64,000 nucleotides of DNA, from contig CM067360.1 in the NCBI GenBank assembly GCA_034401795.1, forward strand, positions 53,927,768 through 53,991,767. The letters are read 5' to 3'. This stretch comes from Chaetoderma sp. LZ-2023a (Eukaryota > Mollusca > Caudofoveata > Chaetodermatida > Chaetodermatidae). The notes below the pieces were generated by a model. That model made no database searches. It had not been told where the DNA came from and was given only the letters and a program-made list of their open reading frames with translations. A program made the translations under genes and the position numbers. Positions within the stretch are counted from its first letter, which is position 1, and each line of letters opens with the position of its first letter. This document shows, one piece after another, positions 1 to 8,770 of this stretch.

Positions 1-91
1 TGGATGGTTCCACAGCACAACCTTTTTCCAGCTTGTAGTATCGCAGAGCCTTGTTCAACTCTGAGTCATGTGAGGCCATGGAGGTCTGCAA

Positions 92-361
92 CTACTGGAA
101 CACATCTGACAGATACTCCCGATCCTTGTAGAAACATTTCGCTCGCAGGAGATGCTCGATGATACTCCCGCCCATGATAAGGTATTCGAGAGAGCAGATC
201 TGCCCATTAGCAAATCCTAGATAGAGCTTCACAGCTGTCAGCTCCTCTGTCAGCCCAGCACCGGAGAGCTGAGAGGGCTCATCTGGGGTATTCTTCTTGT
301 AGTCCTTCAACTCCCTCTGGAAGACCTCATAGTACTTCTCGCATAGCGCGAGCCCGGACAT
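92..361 (-). CDS. Small Polinton gene of unknown function (89 aa)
   Basis: Soluble, mostly helical 89-residue product with no transmembrane segment and no motif I recognise. It is divergent to the next small gene at 385, with only 23 bp between the two ATGs; that gap begins with a TTTAAG word (363-368) like the one in the promoter motif found elsewhere in this element. It is assigned to the Polinton by position only. Such small lineage-specific genes are common next to Polinton capsid modules; function unknown. Confidence 0.4.
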   Translation of the reverse strand: MSGLALCEKYYEVFQRELKDYKKNTPDEPSQLSGAGLTEELTAVKLYLGFANGQICSLEYLIMGGSIIEHLLRAKCFYKDREYLSDVFQ

Positions 362-384
362 GTTTAAGATGTCTCAATAGAGAG

Positions 385-639
385 ATGAATATTCCTGAGT
401 ACCAACCCAGCCACCTGGCAGATGCAGACTGGGAAGATCTTATTAGCTCTCTTGACAGGGGATGCAGACATTTAACAGCGTTGTATACTCAGTGCTTAAA
501 CAATGACGTCAACTGTACAGATCGTGAAGCAACTGCTCGAGAGCCAGGCAAGTCTTCAGAAGGTGAAGAACCTGCTGCGAACCAAGACACAGAAGTTACT
601 GACCAAAGCAAAACCTCTGGCAGTCCATGTCACCAGTAA
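385..639 (+). CDS. Small Polinton gene of unknown function (84 aa)
   Basis: Encodes an 84-residue acidic product; the second half is rich in Glu, Thr, Ser and Gln and looks disordered. A second reading frame is open across 503-727 with a basic, helix-prone start, so the true coding frame of this stretch is uncertain. It is divergent from the gene at 92-361. No family recognised. Confidence 0.3.
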   Translation: MNIPEYQPSHLADADWEDLISSLDRGCRHLTALYTQCLNNDVNCTDREATAREPGKSSEGEEPAANQDTEVTDQSKTSGSPCHQ

Positions 640-921
640 CGTGGCGGCGAATGTGGCCGTGGTGAAGATGACCGGGGGAATGAGGTTCTTCCTGCCGCCA
701 CTGTGGCTGTCCTCGCTACAGTGGTGAGTGGGGTGGCCGGCACTCTCTCAGAATAACTCAGCCCATCCCAAAGATCGCCCTCAGTTGTGCCTCCTATACT
801 GTTACCGCCAAGATCATGGGTGAACATATTACACTAATGGAGGCTGTGGTTCTAGGGCTAGCAATGAGTTTAATGGCTGAGATCATCGTCGCCTACGTTT
901 AACCCCTCTGAATAGTGAGAG

Positions 922-1149
922 ATGGATCAGGAGACCCCTGCAGCATATGAAGCATGGCGTGCCGGAGGGTGGTGTGTAGCCCATAGTCGAGTACGCAGAC
1001 TGAGGATCGCCAATGCCCGGGAATGGTGGACCGCCCTCAAGGCGTGCTCCGGCAGAGAAGGCCAGTACCCTGAGCACTGCTACCTATTCCCTTGGCCGAC
1101 TGCGTGGTCCTCCTATGCCCAACTATTTCACTGGGGGTATGACGAGTAG
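922..1149 (+). CDS. Small Trp-rich Polinton gene, unknown (75 aa)
   Basis: A 75-residue product with eight tryptophans, four cysteines and two histidines, and no membrane segment. It ends just before the first copy of the shared promoter-like motif (1151-1167). No family recognised. The unusual Trp content and its place between other Polinton genes make it a plausible small gene rather than chance, but support is modest. Confidence 0.35.
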   Translation: MDQETPAAYEAWRAGGWCVAHSRVRRLRIANAREWWTALKACSGREGQYPEHCYLFPWPTAWSSYAQLFHWGYDE

Positions 1150-1150
1150 G

Positions 1151-1167
1151 TTTAAGCTTTGTATATA
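1151..1167. promoter_or_regulatory. Polinton promoter-like motif, copy 1
   Basis: TTTAAG (1151-1156), a 5-base spacer, then TATATA (1162-1167). It lies directly after the 922-1149 gene and 6 bp before an ATG at 1173. Same layout as copies at 3490, 4970 and 5414. Confidence 0.45.
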
Positions 1168-1172
1168 GCACT

Positions 1173-1298
1173 ATGACTCTGTCACTCACAGACCTAGAAA
1201 ATCAGAGAGCTAGGCGATCCTGCTCACTTGGGCACGGCACTGGTGCCCCTATCTCCTTTCTAGACTTCGATGGGAAGGGAGACCCGCGGGAGATCTGA
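1173..1298 (+). CDS. Possible 41-aa Polinton microprotein
   Basis: The first ATG after the TATATA word opens a 41-codon frame ending at a TGA at 1296-1298. It is too short to judge from composition; I list it only because the start sits in the expected position behind the shared promoter-like motif. No function proposed. The next 75 bp up to the following TATATAAG (1375-1382) hold nothing I recognise. Confidence 0.2.
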   Translation: MTLSLTDLENQRARRSCSLGHGTGAPISFLDFDGKGDPREI

Positions 1299-1385
1299 GG
1301 TACCATCCCAGCCCGAGATCTCATCGGGAACACTGATATGGTAGGACAATCGGCCAGTAACAAGGCCTAGACTGTATATAAGGGG

Positions 1386-1661
1386 ATGGGCATCAAAGAC
1401 AGGGCAACGATGCTCGGTATGCTCGGAGTCGATGAGGCTGGTGCCATCAATGTTATGGCTGACTCCTATGCACAAGACCTGGTTAAGGATCTCCTGAAAC
1501 CACGGAGCTCATTCCAACAGGATGGAGAGAATCTCAGGGTAGGCACCATCGGCCTGAGCCATATCACTGTCGATGGCAAAAAAGGTGCTATCGCCAGCCT
1601 CCAACTACCAGAGGTGAAGAAGTTAGGGTTCTTTGGTTTGCCGTTTAAGACCACAGGATAG
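1386..1661 (+). CDS. Small Polinton gene, unknown (91 aa)
   Basis: A 91-residue soluble product beginning 4 bp after a TATATAAG box (1375-1382). The N-terminal half is helical, the C-terminal half is beta-prone with many Gly. No known domain. The TATA-box placement and good codon composition favour a real gene. It could be a minor virion component, but that is only a guess from its place before the packaging ATPase. Confidence 0.45.
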   Translation: MGIKDRATMLGMLGVDEAGAINVMADSYAQDLVKDLLKPRSSFQQDGENLRVGTIGLSHITVDGKKGAIASLQLPEVKKLGFFGLPFKTTG

Positions 1662-1663
1662 TC

Positions 1664-1942
1664 ATGGCTTCCTGTGCATGTATCATACAGATACTGGATG
1701 TACGAGACACTGTGGGTGCTGACACAGGCCATCTATGCTATCTTCTCAGCTGCTGGTGGGATTTCATACTTGACGCCTCCAGCGCATCCATCATATCTGC
1801 TGGAGGTGCAGGATTCCCTGCTCTGCAGGCAAAAGAGCTGGTGCAGGAAGTACTGCCGTTTAGTCTCCCAGATTTAGACGAGGCTACCGCCGACCAAGTG
1901 CTAACCATCCTCCGCATGCATGTCTGTACCATTCGACAGTAG
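1664..1942 (+). CDS. Polinton gene before the ATPase, unknown (92 aa)
   Basis: Encodes up to 92 residues and overlaps the start of the packaging ATPase by about 20 bp. Its C-terminal half is acidic and helical. The N-terminal half of this stretch reads better in a neighbouring frame as an aromatic, membrane-like helix, so the gene is probably damaged. Function unknown. Confidence 0.3.
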   Translation: MASCACIIQILDVRDTVGADTGHLCYLLSCWWDFILDASSASIISAGGAGFPALQAKELVQEVLPFSLPDLDEATADQVLTILRMHVCTIRQ

Positions 1943-2582
1943 GCCGGCTGATGCTGGCCAGGTGGTGCTGATCATTGCCTCGTCAGGACACGCGAAAAAC
2001 ATCTTGCTGCAGGCTCTCCTGGCCGAACATCTACACTCTCAATACATCCTTCTGGTGTCTGGCTCCGCCGCTGAGGCGGTTGACAGTAATGATCAATGGT
2101 ACAATGGCCCAATCACCAAGACGCAGAACCTGCAAGCACTGATGGAGAAGCTGCTGGCAGCTCGACTGACAGAACCACTTGTTCTAGTTATCGATGACCC
2201 TGCAATGGACCAGAAGACCGTCACCTACCTCAGCAACATCACCAGGGGCATCCGGCACACAAAGATAACTGTCTTCATCCTCTTTCAGAAGTACACCAGC
2301 GAGATCTCACCGGACATCCGCCACAATGCCTGGTTGCTATACTTCAGCTCCAAGTGTGGATGTGCCCTGCTCGAGACGATATACAACAGCCTAACCCTCA
2401 AGCAGACCAAAGGGGATTTTATCGCAGGTGTACAGAGGGAAGCTGAGCTGTACTGCTTCATCTTCAGCAACAAGGAGACAGGTGAGCTGCCACACTTCAA
2501 GCCATTTCTGGAAAAGGCGCAGACCATCACCTACAAGCTGAATCCAGCCAGGAAACTAGCCTGCTCTACGCGTTATCGCTGA
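1920..2582 (+). CDS. Polinton packaging ATPase (FtsK/HerA-like)
   Basis: A 220-residue P-loop ATPase of the size expected for the Polinton A32-like genome-packaging ATPase, which in related viruses drives DNA into the capsid. A hydrophobic strand followed by a glycine-containing loop near residues 15-28 fits the Walker A region. A strand of Leu/Val ending in two aspartates near residues 97-103 (LVLVIDDP) fits Walker B. A further strand near residue 130 (VFILFQ) fits the sensor strand of the FtsK/HerA fold. It lies upstream of the capsid-like gene, the usual neighbourhood of the morphogenesis module. The start is the first ATG after the preceding gene, which it overlaps. Assignment rests on fold pattern, size and context. 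Confidence 0.65.
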   Translation: MSVPFDSRPADAGQVVLIIASSGHAKNILLQALLAEHLHSQYILLVSGSAAEAVDSNDQWYNGPITKTQNLQALMEKLLAARLTEPLVLVIDDPAMDQKTVTYLSNITRGIRHTKITVFILFQKYTSEISPDIRHNAWLLYFSSKCGCALLETIYNSLTLKQTKGDFIAGVQREAELYCFIFSNKETGELPHFKPFLEKAQTITYKLNPARKLACSTRYR

Positions 2583-2658
2583 CAGACTGTCGGCTGCAAC
2601 TTTTTTCATTCATCAGATGGCTGCGCGGTCTCCGCTACATCATCCGCAGTCTCTGCTA

Positions 2659-2721
2659 CTTCATCAGATGCTTGAGGAACTTCGTTAGAAGCTTGAGGAA
2701 CTTCGTCAGAAGCTTGAGGAA
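2659..2721. repeat. Three 21-bp tandem repeats
   Basis: Three consecutive 21-bp units start at 2659, 2680 and 2701; each begins CTTC and ends GCTTGAGGAA, with one to three differences between units. They abut the 3' end of the minus-strand gene at 2723-3481, and a partial unit lies inside its last codons. The period is a multiple of three, as expected for a repeat that arose in coding DNA. Confidence 0.75.
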
Positions 2722-2722
2722 C

Positions 2723-3481
2723 TTAAGCAATTTCGTCAGAAGCCTGTCGCTTAAACTGTTGCTGAAACTCTATCCACTGAGGGTCAGAGTCTAGGACTCT
2801 CTTCTCATGGAACTTCTCACGAAAAACCCACTTTTTCCATACGCGACTAGCATCGTGCTTGCGAGTGGATTTGATGAGGCAGTCCTGGTAGTTATCTGGG
2901 AATTTCAGAAATGCTGGCAGGTTACTGGCCAATCTCCTGCGCCCTCTTTCATTGAAGATGTGCTCAATATCCTCCGTGCAGCCAACAGTGAACCCCTCCT
3001 GGGTACCTTCAGCATGACCAGTGTCGTGGCTCTCTGCTACAGTGGCACTGACCTCCTCCATGAAGTAGTTATTTGCACCAGACTGGAGGCTATCCAGCAT
3101 ATCTTGCTCTTCCTGGCTATGGAGGATAAATACGGCAGCCCACTTCCCGACCATTAGTAGATCTTTGGGATCGACCCTCGGTCTTTGGAGAGCTAGAATA
3201 ACAGGACTGTTGGTTTGGGCCACAGGTAGGTTCAGTGCCCTGCCCTGGGTGCTGTCAAACATCCGGTAGAGTATCCGAGTCAGGAGTTCCTTTGTACTAC
3301 GAGCTGGCGACCCTTCCTCTATGGCGGCCAGTATCTCCGCATCAGACGGAGGTGTAACCTTGGCTCGCCCATGGATAATGCTGATGTCACGAAGCAGTCC
3401 TCGGACCCTGTCACAGTGGGACTGTCGTGCTAACTTGTCCTGCTCCCTATAGACAATCTGCTGGAGAACTTTACCAAACAT
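2723..3481 (-). CDS. Polinton gene of unknown function (252 aa)
   Basis: The longest intact frame in the Polinton part: 252 residues, soluble, strongly helical, rich in charged residues, no signal peptide or membrane helix. The C-terminal 60 residues are basic with many Arg, Lys and Trp, compatible with nucleic-acid or capsid contact. It is divergent to the capsid-like gene: the two start codons (3481 minus, 3521 plus) flank the promoter-like motif at 3490-3506, so that motif may serve both. I do not recognise the family; Polinton proteins of this size include minor capsid and accessory virion proteins, but I cannot choose between them. Confidence 0.5.
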   Translation of the reverse strand: MFGKVLQQIVYREQDKLARQSHCDRVRGLLRDISIIHGRAKVTPPSDAEILAAIEEGSPARSTKELLTRILYRMFDSTQGRALNLPVAQTNSPVILALQRPRVDPKDLLMVGKWAAVFILHSQEEQDMLDSLQSGANNYFMEEVSATVAESHDTGHAEGTQEGFTVGCTEDIEHIFNERGRRRLASNLPAFLKFPDNYQDCLIKSTRKHDASRVWKKWVFREKFHEKRVLDSDPQWIEFQQQFKRQASDEIA

Positions 3482-3489
3482 GGCAGCCG

Positions 3490-3506
3490 TTTAAACCCGC
3501 TATATA
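3490..3506. promoter_or_regulatory. Polinton promoter-like motif, copy 2
   Basis: TTTAAA (3490-3495), 5-base spacer, TATATA (3501-3506), in the 39-bp gap between two divergent genes. Both words are palindromic, so the site could work both ways. Confidence 0.5.
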
Positions 3507-3520
3507 CCCACCCCTTAAAC

Positions 3521-4590
3521 ATGCTGCAGTATACGCAACATGCAGATGGGGCCATTGAACCCGTGACATCACACCACACTGATACTTGGAAGGACTGCCT
3601 GATGGTCATTCGACCCAGTATACATGATGAGAACCCGTTGTCCGCTGCTGGGAAGTACATCGACTTTGCAATCTCGGCACAGATCCACGAGATCAAGAGC
3701 ATGACAGTCGAGTTCAAGCTTCAGGGCACAATAGAACAGATGGTAGAGCTCCTGCAGGTCCTGAACAGGTGGGAGGTCGTGCAGCGCAACAGCACCGGGG
3801 ACACCACCTATGTGAACGATGAGTACTGAGTCCTAGGTCCGCTGGCTCGTGGACCAACCTTCTATATGAAGGGAAAGGGGTAATACGTTGTGGGTGCAAT
3901 GAGGGGTTCATGGAATTCGAACTACAGGCAGGTGTCGAGAAGCCTGTGGCAGTTCCACTCTTAACCCTCCTCGAGAACACACACGTGAATTCGGCTGCCA
4001 TGCAGGATAGGCTGTTCCTCCAGCTGTACACTGAGCAGCTCGCAGATGCGACGATGAATGCGCCAAGACTTCATGTCTGGCATGACGAGAATGACCAGGA
4101 ACTGAAGCAAACGGATTCCAAACAGTGGATCATGCATGTGGAGCGAGAACACCAGCAGGTCCAAGCCACAGCTAACCAACAGGTAGAGCTGACATTGCAT
4201 CATGGTGCATCGGACTGTGTCGCTGTTGCGGTCCTGGTTCAGAAGGGAGGAGCCATCCAGCAGGTGGATAAGCTAGACGACTTCAAGCTTGTGGTTGCTG
4301 GGACCAATGTTCTTGCTGAGGTATGCGAGCTGGCTGACTGCCAACTCTACAGACAGAAAAGTCATATGTACTTCTGTGACTAACCAGTGGAAGCGATGAC
4401 CTCGAGTCGGCACTCGTGGGCCGTCACCACCTCGGGGGCAGGAACATCCCACCTAATCAGGGCAACCAGCTCAGCTTCAACATCGGAAACCTCATAGCTG
4501 GGACTCGGCCATTAGGTGTGACGGTACTTTACTTTGACTATGCTAACGTATGCGTGTCGAACACATCAGGAATTCAGCTTGAGTGTGCGT
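3521..4590 (+). pseudogene. Capsid-like Polinton gene, broken
   Basis: A coding stretch of about 1.07 kb, rich in beta-strand patterns from end to end (alternating hydrophobic/polar runs, many Val, Thr, Gln). Size, position beside the packaging ATPase and beta content are what a Polinton major capsid protein (double jelly-roll) would show. The last part contains a Gly/Asn/Pro-rich loop followed by strands with aromatic residues, typical of jelly-roll proteins. No single motif proves it, so the capsid call is inference. The gene is broken in about two places. An alternative is a different beta-rich virion protein. Confidence 0.4.
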
Positions 4591-4955
4591 AGAGCACGAC
4601 TCCTGTCGTCACCGCTGCAGCTGCCACCACTACTATAAGCTCTGCTGTCTTCTGACCTGTCGATGCTTCATAGTCGAGCGTTGGCTCAGATATCTTTACA
4701 GCCTCGTAGTACTCATCGAGATTCTCATCTGCCTCTTTGAGGCTCTGGTTGGTCTGAGCTCGGAGTTGTCGTTGGCGTTCCTCCCTCTGGCGCATATGCT
4801 CGAGTGCTTTTTCTGTACTCAAACTTCTCCTTAGACTGCTTCTCCATCGCCTGGTTATGATGCACACGCTCGACCTCTGCTGCCTTCTTGTCGGCGAAGC
4901 TGAGTCCCCAGTTCGCTAAGGCAAACACGCCTGCAATAAAGATTGCGGAGGCCAT
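4574..4955 (-). pseudogene. Small membrane/coiled-coil Polinton gene, broken
   Basis: Minus-strand gene starting at the ATG at 4953-4955. The N-terminus is a hydrophobic helix of about 18 residues (Ala, Ile, Phe, Leu), followed by a long Glu/Arg/Gln-rich helix suited to a coiled coil, and a second hydrophobic Val/Ala-rich helix near the C-terminus. This would be a small membrane-anchored coiled-coil protein; some virus-like elements use such proteins as minor capsid or membrane components, which is inference here. It is tail-to-tail with the capsid-like gene. Broken once or twice. Confidence 0.4.
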
Positions 4956-4969
4956 GCTATAGACTACAG

Positions 4970-4986
4970 TTTAAAGCTACTATATA
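4970..4986. promoter_or_regulatory. Polinton promoter-like motif, copy 3
   Basis: TTTAAA (4970-4975), 5-base spacer, TATATA (4981-4986), placed between the minus-strand gene starting at 4955 and the plus-strand stretch that begins after 5000. Confidence 0.5.
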
Positions 4987-5126
4987 GCTGCCACAGTGAC
5001 GGATATGTATGAACCAGAGATCCAGTCGAGGATATAGATGATGAGGTCTATGAAGAGGACTATGATGAGAATGATTATGATGCAGATGACTATGATCTAG
5101 CGGAGACCGCGGGTGAGTATGATGAT

Positions 5127-5432
5127 GTGGAGCCTGAATCCTGCAAGTTAGTACACAGAGCGAAAGGAATCTATCGCACTTACGTAAAAGGTTCCATTGG
5201 GCCGCTGGCAGCAGTTGGGGCTCTGATCGCTCTGTTCACTATGAAGGCTGGCGAGGCGGTCTCCAAGATCGCCAACAATGCTCTCCATGGTGTGGAGAAG
5301 ATTTCTGAAGCCATACCAGCCATCGCCTCAGGAGTAGGTACATTCTTCGGCGTCGCAGGCCCTTGGCTACCGTACGTTGTCATAGCACTCACGGCCATCT
5401 GGGCTGCCGAACATTTAAGCCATGCTATATAA
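5127..5432 (+). CDS. Polinton small membrane protein (101 aa)
   Basis: 101 residues with two hydrophobic segments: about 27-42 (Gly/Ala/Leu/Ile-rich) and about 75-94 (Gly/Val/Ala/Ile/Trp-rich), joined by an amphipathic helix. The 120 bp before the ATG are rich in GAT/GAG/TAT codons and could encode an acidic N-terminal extension, so the start is uncertain. It ends 2 bp before the next gene and overlaps that gene's promoter-like motif. Gly/Ala-rich membrane proteins of this size are common in virus-like elements (membrane-active virion proteins). Function not known. Confidence 0.45.
   Translation: MEPESCKLVHRAKGIYRTYVKGSIGPLAAVGALIALFTMKAGEAVSKIANNALHGVEKISEAIPAIASGVGTFFGVAGPWLPYVVIALTAIWAAEHLSHAI
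5414..5431 (+). promoter_or_regulatory. Polinton promoter-like motif, copy 4
   Basis: TTTAAG (5414-5419), 6-base spacer, TATATA (5426-5431), followed three bases later by the ATG at 5435. It lies over the 3' end of the preceding gene. Confidence 0.5.
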
Positions 5433-5434
5433 GG

Positions 5435-5716
5435 ATGGCGTCTGTGTACGACCTGGTCAAGATACTTAACTTCCAGGGGTTAATCGATAAACTACCGTTC
5501 AATGAGGATCCAGCAGAGACTAGACGCCGGTGTACGGAGGTGTTTGAGGAGGTCTTCAGTGATAGTCGAATGAATGACAGCCGTCTGTTCATCTGTTTAG
5601 AGTTCGCCCAGGCCGTGTGTGACAGGATGGGAGTGGACGTCAGTGAGAAAATCACCAAAGCTGTGTGTGATAGGACGGGAGTGGACGTCAGTGATGAAAT
5701 CAAGCGTCTTTCTTGA
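5435..5716 (+). CDS. Small Polinton gene with internal duplication (93 aa)
   Basis: Starts at the ATG at 5435, three bases after a TATATA box, rather than at an earlier ATG inside the previous gene. The 93-residue product is helical and acidic with no membrane segment. Its C-terminal third is a 16-residue tandem duplication (5612-5659 and 5660-5707), each unit reading VCDRxGVDVS with a charged tail. It overlaps or abuts the integrase start. No family recognised. Confidence 0.5.
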   Translation: MASVYDLVKILNFQGLIDKLPFNEDPAETRRRCTEVFEEVFSDSRMNDSRLFICLEFAQAVCDRMGVDVSEKITKAVCDRTGVDVSDEIKRLS

Positions 5717-6693
5717 GGAACTCTACTATCAGCCTGGTGGATATTACCGTGAGCCCCCTCAACTACTTGAGGCTGCATGTTGCAAGGGCCACAACTTCAC
5801 ATTGGAGACAGTTAGCCAGTGGCTCAGCCGCCAGGCGATGTGGCAGATATACAGACGTCATCCACGGCACATCAGGCATGCCCATTTCGAGGAATCTGTC
5901 CTGAACAGAGTTCACCAGGCAGATGTTCTATTCCTTGCACACGACTCGGTTGGTCGTAAGACCTACAAGTATGCCCTCACCATCATCGATGTTGCCAGCA
6001 GGTACAAGGCAGCAGTACTGCTCACAGACAAGTCAGCTGGCCAGGTGGTCCAGGCATTCCAGGGTTTCTACGAGGCTTCAGAAAAATCCCCTTCAGTGGC
6101 CGAAATTGTTGCAGGTGGATGATGGTAAGGAGTTCAGAAGGAAGACTGCAGCCCTCATGTGGAAACACTGTGTGGCAGTTAGGCGAGGTGAGGTAGGGCA
6201 TCACTGTGCTCAGGCTATCGTTGAGCGGTGGAATTGGACACTGGCAGAGAGACTGTTCCCACACCAATACGCCCAGGAAATGGCCGTGCCGAGTGAACGT
6301 TCTAGAGTATTGGTGAGAGGGCTGCCTGCTGTGGTAGAGAGATCCAATGCCGAGGTTACTAGGCTAATCGGGAAGAAGCCGGTAGAGGCTATCAGACACT
6401 CTGCTGGTCACAGCTCTAGAGGAGCGAACAAGGGCGAGGAGTGGTTACCACCCGATGCTCTGGTTCGGTACCTGTATGAGCCTGGTGAGCTGGAAGGTGG
6501 TCGATGGCGTGCAACAGATCCTAACTGGTCGATAGATGTTCACAGGCTTGACAGGTATGTGGAGGCAGAAGGGCGGCCTACACTGTACTACCTGGCACGC
6601 CAGCACGGAGTGCCTAGGCGACCATTTGTCGTAGAAGAGCTTCAGCTAGTCCCTGAAGACACACAGCTACCACCCCCTAGGGTGCTAACATGA
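5700..6693 (+). pseudogene. Polinton integrase (retroviral-type, rve)
   Basis: Encodes the DDE integrase that inserts Polinton DNA. An N-terminal region with conserved His/Cys (AACCKGHNF... near 5780) precedes the catalytic core. The core shows HQADVLFLAHD followed by a characteristic RKTYKYALTIIDVASRYK block (first Asp region), LQVDDGKEF (second catalytic Asp) and AQAIVERWN (catalytic Glu). The C-terminal part, with a Trp- and Tyr-rich basic region, extends to 6693. These blocks match Polinton integrases closely. It faces the polymerase fragment tail-to-tail, 48 bp away; in intact Polintons the integrase and PolB genes are usually far apart, so internal loss is likely. Broken about once; start approximate. 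Confidence 0.8.
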
Positions 6694-6741
6694 TACTCGA
6701 TGGGCTCGGTATGGACCCCATCTGGCAGCACATGGCGCTTA

Positions 6742-7590
6742 TCATAGTCGAATAGTGATTCTCGGCTTGCGACTCTGGAGCTCGTATGACTCACCGATCT
6801 CAAGATCTTCGAACCATGCACTATGCAGGGCCTTGTCTACCACGCGTTCATCCTTTGTAAAGCTGGTGTTGCTATGGCGTTCTAGGGCCTCGATGAACTT
6901 CCCGTAGGCACTGTTGCCGAGGAGTTTGAGGAGATCTGCCAAGAGCGCTTTGCTCTTATCTACATCTCCCGAGCGGCGGGCCTCCGTAACATTCTCCATG
7001 AACCACTGGAATGGGCGCTTGGCCTCATAGTCTATGGTGCGGTATACAGCAGTGATCTCCAGGCCATGGGTTATATACCACTTGAGTGTCGGTGCGTACA
7101 GCAGCCGCTTCTTGCCAGAGAGGGAACCGGCCAGCTTCTGGGTGGTGGGTCGCTTCCGCCCTGTACGCTCTAGATATGCCTGCATCTCAGAAGAGATGGC
7201 CTCTACCAGGATCTCGCCGTTATAGAAGAGCGGGAACATTTCCTCAAACTTTGCCCACAGAGCCTTAGGGACCTCTATATCCACCTCAGCAAATCCAAAC
7301 CAGCGGTCTGCTACGAGCTCCTCCTTAAAGCTGGCTACACCACTGGCACCCGACCAACGGCGCACTGTCTCCTTACCACAGGGCATCTCTTTGGCCATCG
7401 TTGACAGGTACAGAGAATTTGCGTCGTAGCCGAGTAGACGTTGGCAGACCCGCTCACTCTGGTGGATGTGTGTCACACCTGCCTCATGGTATCTTGTGAA
7501 CTTGATGCTGGGCCCTCCAACAACCGTGTCCTTCAGCATCTCGTAGGCTTCCTTGCCCGGAGAGTAGAGGCTAACTTCCGGACAAGTTTA
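6742..7590 (-). pseudogene. Protein-primed DNA polymerase B, palm fragment
   Basis: Minus-strand fragment of the Polinton replicative polymerase (pPolB family, which copies the element from a terminal-protein primer). Palm motif A is seen as YDANSLYLSTM and motif B as KLLGNSAYGK, in the right order and about 160 residues apart. Full Polinton polymerases exceed 1,000 residues and carry an N-terminal 3'-5' exonuclease; only the palm portion is present. The element ends on the upstream side of this gene, at about 7590. Confidence 0.8.
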
Positions 7591-8770
7591 TATGGGACTA
7601 TAATATACTTATAAGTGATGTATTTTTTTCTAAAACTTTGCTATTAATTATAAGCCTGGCTAATACAGAATGCAGTGGAAGTGAGGCTCCACATGGGGTG
7701 GTCAGTGTTTCTCAAGTACAATGCAAATTCAGGGAACTTTTAAGGACTATGTTCACTCATTTTCAAGGACTTTTTAACATTGTCACATACTTTTGAATGG
7801 TTTCCCACTTTTTAACAGTAGTAAAACTACTTTAAAATTGTATTATTAGTTCACCTGGCCTAACGGCTATGGCAGCTGTCCAGCGTCCATCCATCTGTCA
7901 TTCATCTGTCATCCGTCCATCTTTCAAAAGGATTCCTTTATGCTTTGACCGATTGCAACCAAATTTGGCTTCAAAAATCGTTTCGTGGTAGCTTCTAGCA
8001 TTTTTATTCAGAATTTTGATTAGTCTATTTTTTGGAGACCATCTTGGATTTTGTGAAAATTTTCCAGAACCATTTCAAATGCTCCTGTTGGTGCGCTGGC
8101 GGCTAATTGGCATGTATGGACTACTCCTCATTCATTGCCCTTACCCCAAATACAACTCTTTAATCTCAATAACTAAAAGGAAAAAAATACATTGCTGTAT
8201 TTTATTGTATTTGTACATCGAATGCCAGCCTTGTAGCACTTGCATAAACCATACAAGCTTTGCGACAATCACACATCACAATGAATTAGTTCTGATATTA
8301 CTCAGGTAGGGTGGTCTACGCTGGTGTCCCCCTATCGACTTTCCAACACAACTCCTAGAAGTCAAGCTTGGCAGGAATGGAGTGGGAAACAAGCCTTGCA
8401 CCCCCACCCCTGCACCCCCACCCCAGATTTAGCCTATCAGGAAGCTCCCTTAATATGAGTTTAAGTTATTTGTGTAGTTGATGCCCATATACTTTACTGG
8501 TGAGACAAAATTTAGGTTGCCTCCTTTTAGCATGTAGTGAAATTTGATGGTTTTGGTTTTTCTAGTGAGGCACATCATGTTGTATTTTGCTGGTTGGAAG
8601 CACATTCCCTAAGTGGTAGCTCAGTTGCCTAAAATGTACATGGCATGTTGGAGTGTTTCGCAGTCCTTCGAGTCATTAATTCCCTGTTAGCATATGTGAA
8701 TAGCCGGATCTCTGAGAAAATGTCCTGGATTATGTATGATTACTATATTCTGCGGCTCTAGTAGTAGAAA
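7591..8770. other. Non-coding; contains a 'TTAGTTCACCTGG' repeat
   Basis: AT-rich non-coding DNA. From about 7847 to 8160 it contains a dispersed repeat starting TTAGTTCACCTGGCC, followed by GTCCATC-rich words and 'ACCAAATTTGGCTTC', the same family as the longer copy at 46804-47880. The rest (including two CACCCCCACCCC runs near 8400) shows no gene. Confidence 0.6.

Larger units (their letters stand above)
1..7590. mobile_element. Polinton/Maverick, one end, decayed
   Basis: Large self-synthesising DNA transposon fossil. Seen here: an FtsK/HerA-like packaging ATPase (1920-2582), a beta-rich capsid-like gene (3521-4590), a retroviral-type integrase (about 5700-6693), a protein-primed DNA polymerase B fragment (6742-7590, minus) and several small genes on both strands. 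The ATPase plus integrase plus PolB combination is diagnostic for the family. The sequence changes at about 7590 to AT-rich non-coding DNA, so the element stops there; the other end lies left of the window. No terminal inverted repeat is visible. No Ulp1-type protease was recognised in the part present. The polymerase part is much shorter than a full Polinton polymerase and several genes are broken (at least five breaks overall), so this is an old, inactive copy. Confidence 0.85.

Noticed and set aside
2807-3157. 116-codon plus-strand frame
   Set aside because: Shadow of the 252-codon minus-strand Polinton gene; the minus frame is longer and has a start next to the shared promoter-like motif.
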